Source: Solicoccozyma terricola
Taxonomy: Eukaryota > Basidiomycota > Tremellomycetes > Filobasidiales > Piskurozymaceae
Direction of reading: 5' to 3'
Assembly (NCBI GenBank): GCA_001600875.1
Contig: BCLD01000018.1
Span: 684,689 to 748,688, forward strand
DNA: 64,000 nt
Shown here piece after piece: positions 63,194 through 64,000 of this stretch; position 1 is the first letter of the stretch, and the number at the start of each line of letters is the position of its first letter. Made by a program: the position numbers and the translations under genes. The notes under the pieces were generated by a model. That model did no database searches and had not been told where the DNA came from. It saw only the letters and a program-made list of their open reading frames with translations.

Positions 63194-63961
63194 ATGGATC
63201 AACGATATGCTGGCATCCCTGTCAAGAATTGCCACGTGGGCTTCGGCGGAGATCAATCCCGTCGCCACCGCAAAACGGATGTCACCGACCAGCAAGCACT
63301 GCCGACAACACCACCACCCCACCCCCACCACCACCACCACCACCACCACCACCGCAAACATACCTCATCTTCACCGTCAAGCATGGATGCACGCAGCCAT
63401 GTGTGCACCGTCTGCAAGGTGCGATTCGTCAAAGCGGAGCATCTCCTTGTAAGCATTCCGCTTGTAGCGCCATTGAGATCCCGATCGGTGACTGAAACAT
63501 CGTAATGTCATGACAGAGACATGAGCGGAGCCGTAAGTGCTACTGAGTGGCATCAGTCACTGTGGTTGCTGATCTCCCGTGGTAACGCTACAGACACCAA
63601 GGCACGTCCATTCTCATGTCCAACATGCAACAAGCAGTTTACTCGCCAGGACTCCCTTTCGCGACACGTCCGGCTACACACCGGCGGCCCCTCGGGACCA
63701 CTTGCCCGCCCTACAAGGACAAGAAATCAGCGATCCGATCAGCGATCCGATCTGATGGATCAGGCAGCCTATTCCACGACCGATTCGCCGAGGCAACTTC
63801 GAGCTAGTAAATCTCTATCCCCGATCACAGTGTCAGACCGCGAGGATGGATCAGAGTTGGAGGTCTCAAATCCCACTGTCTACGATCAGGAAGACCTTGC
63901 TGGAGATGCGATGATCCTCGAGTTAGTGACAACGAGGGCTCGGTGGTCGAGCTGCAATTGA
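63194..63961 (+). CDS. C2H2 zinc-finger protein, possibly truncated by the window edge
   Basis: Probable DNA-binding transcription factor. Exons 63194-63448, 63517-63532 and 63594-63961 give 212 residues. Seen: a His tract encoded at 63326-63356, then two tandem C2H2 fingers: HVCTVCKVRFVKAEHLL with HERSH completed across two introns, and FSCPTCNKQFTRQDSLSRHV with RLH. Both have C-x2-C-x12-H-x3-H spacing. An in-frame ATG at 63383 is an alternative start. Downstream is Ser/Asp-rich. The stop at 63959-63961 may be an intron read-through: a GTTAGT donor sits near 63920, so a larger regulatory domain may lie beyond the window. Confidence 0.7.
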
Positions 63962-64000
63962 TGCCCGTACTCTCTACCTCATGACCTATGTGTCCAATCC

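Overview
The window is a gene-dense piece of a fungal nuclear genome. Most genes carry several short introns (about 50-120 nt) with GTGAGT-type donors and CAG/TAG acceptors. The predicted proteins (eIF3d, a Barentsz-type EJC protein, AKR1, VPS17, a Whi3/Scw1-type RNA-binding protein) fit a basidiomycete. The intron density and style suggest Tremellomycetes (Cryptococcus/Kwoniella-like), but genus is inference. All gene models below were built by hand: I joined exons by reading frame, splice sites and family resemblance, and checked phase across junctions wherever exon coordinates are listed.

Layout. 0-8.5 kb: auxilin-like J protein (+), eIF3d (+), a small SRPBCC-fold protein (+), an RPAP3-like TPR cochaperone (-). 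8.7-15.5 kb: mitochondrial SAM carrier (+), a 966-residue kelch protein (-), complex I subunit MWFE/NDUFA1 (+). 15.5-25.2 kb: VPS17 retromer PX-BAR protein (-, with a sequencing gap in intron 1), a CASC3/Barentsz-like protein (+), dynein light intermediate chain (-). 25.4-37.3 kb: AKR1 ankyrin/DHHC palmitoyltransferase (+), Whi3/Scw1-type RRM protein (+), a histidine-rich membrane-anchored adhesin-like protein (-). 37.3-45.3 kb: a 4 kb low-complexity control region, glutamine synthetase (+), then 2.4 kb with no credible gene. 45.3-53.3 kb: BET1 SNARE (-), histone H2A.Z (+), and a 1680-residue multi-TM serine-rich protein of unknown function (-). 54.3-64 kb: nuclear poly(A) polymerase (+), aldo/keto reductase (+), a transporter in which a PIN-like/AEC domain runs in frame into a mitochondrial-carrier-type domain (+), and a two-finger C2H2 protein at the window edge (+).

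Most genes are ordinary housekeeping parts of translation and mRNA fate (eIF3d, EJC protein, Whi3-like, poly(A) polymerase), membrane traffic (auxilin, VPS17, BET1, AKR1, dynein LIC) and mitochondria (SAM carrier, NDUFA1). I see no operon-like pathway cluster. Three divergent pairs share very short promoters: RPAP3-like/SAM carrier, DLIC/AKR1 and BET1/H2A.Z. The most unusual items are the AEC-carrier fusion, the giant serine-rich multi-TM protein, the His-rich/collagen-like adhesin, and long poly-C tracts inside introns, which coincide with almost every assembly gap. A 35-nt sequence shared by two unrelated introns at gap edges looks like an assembly artefact.
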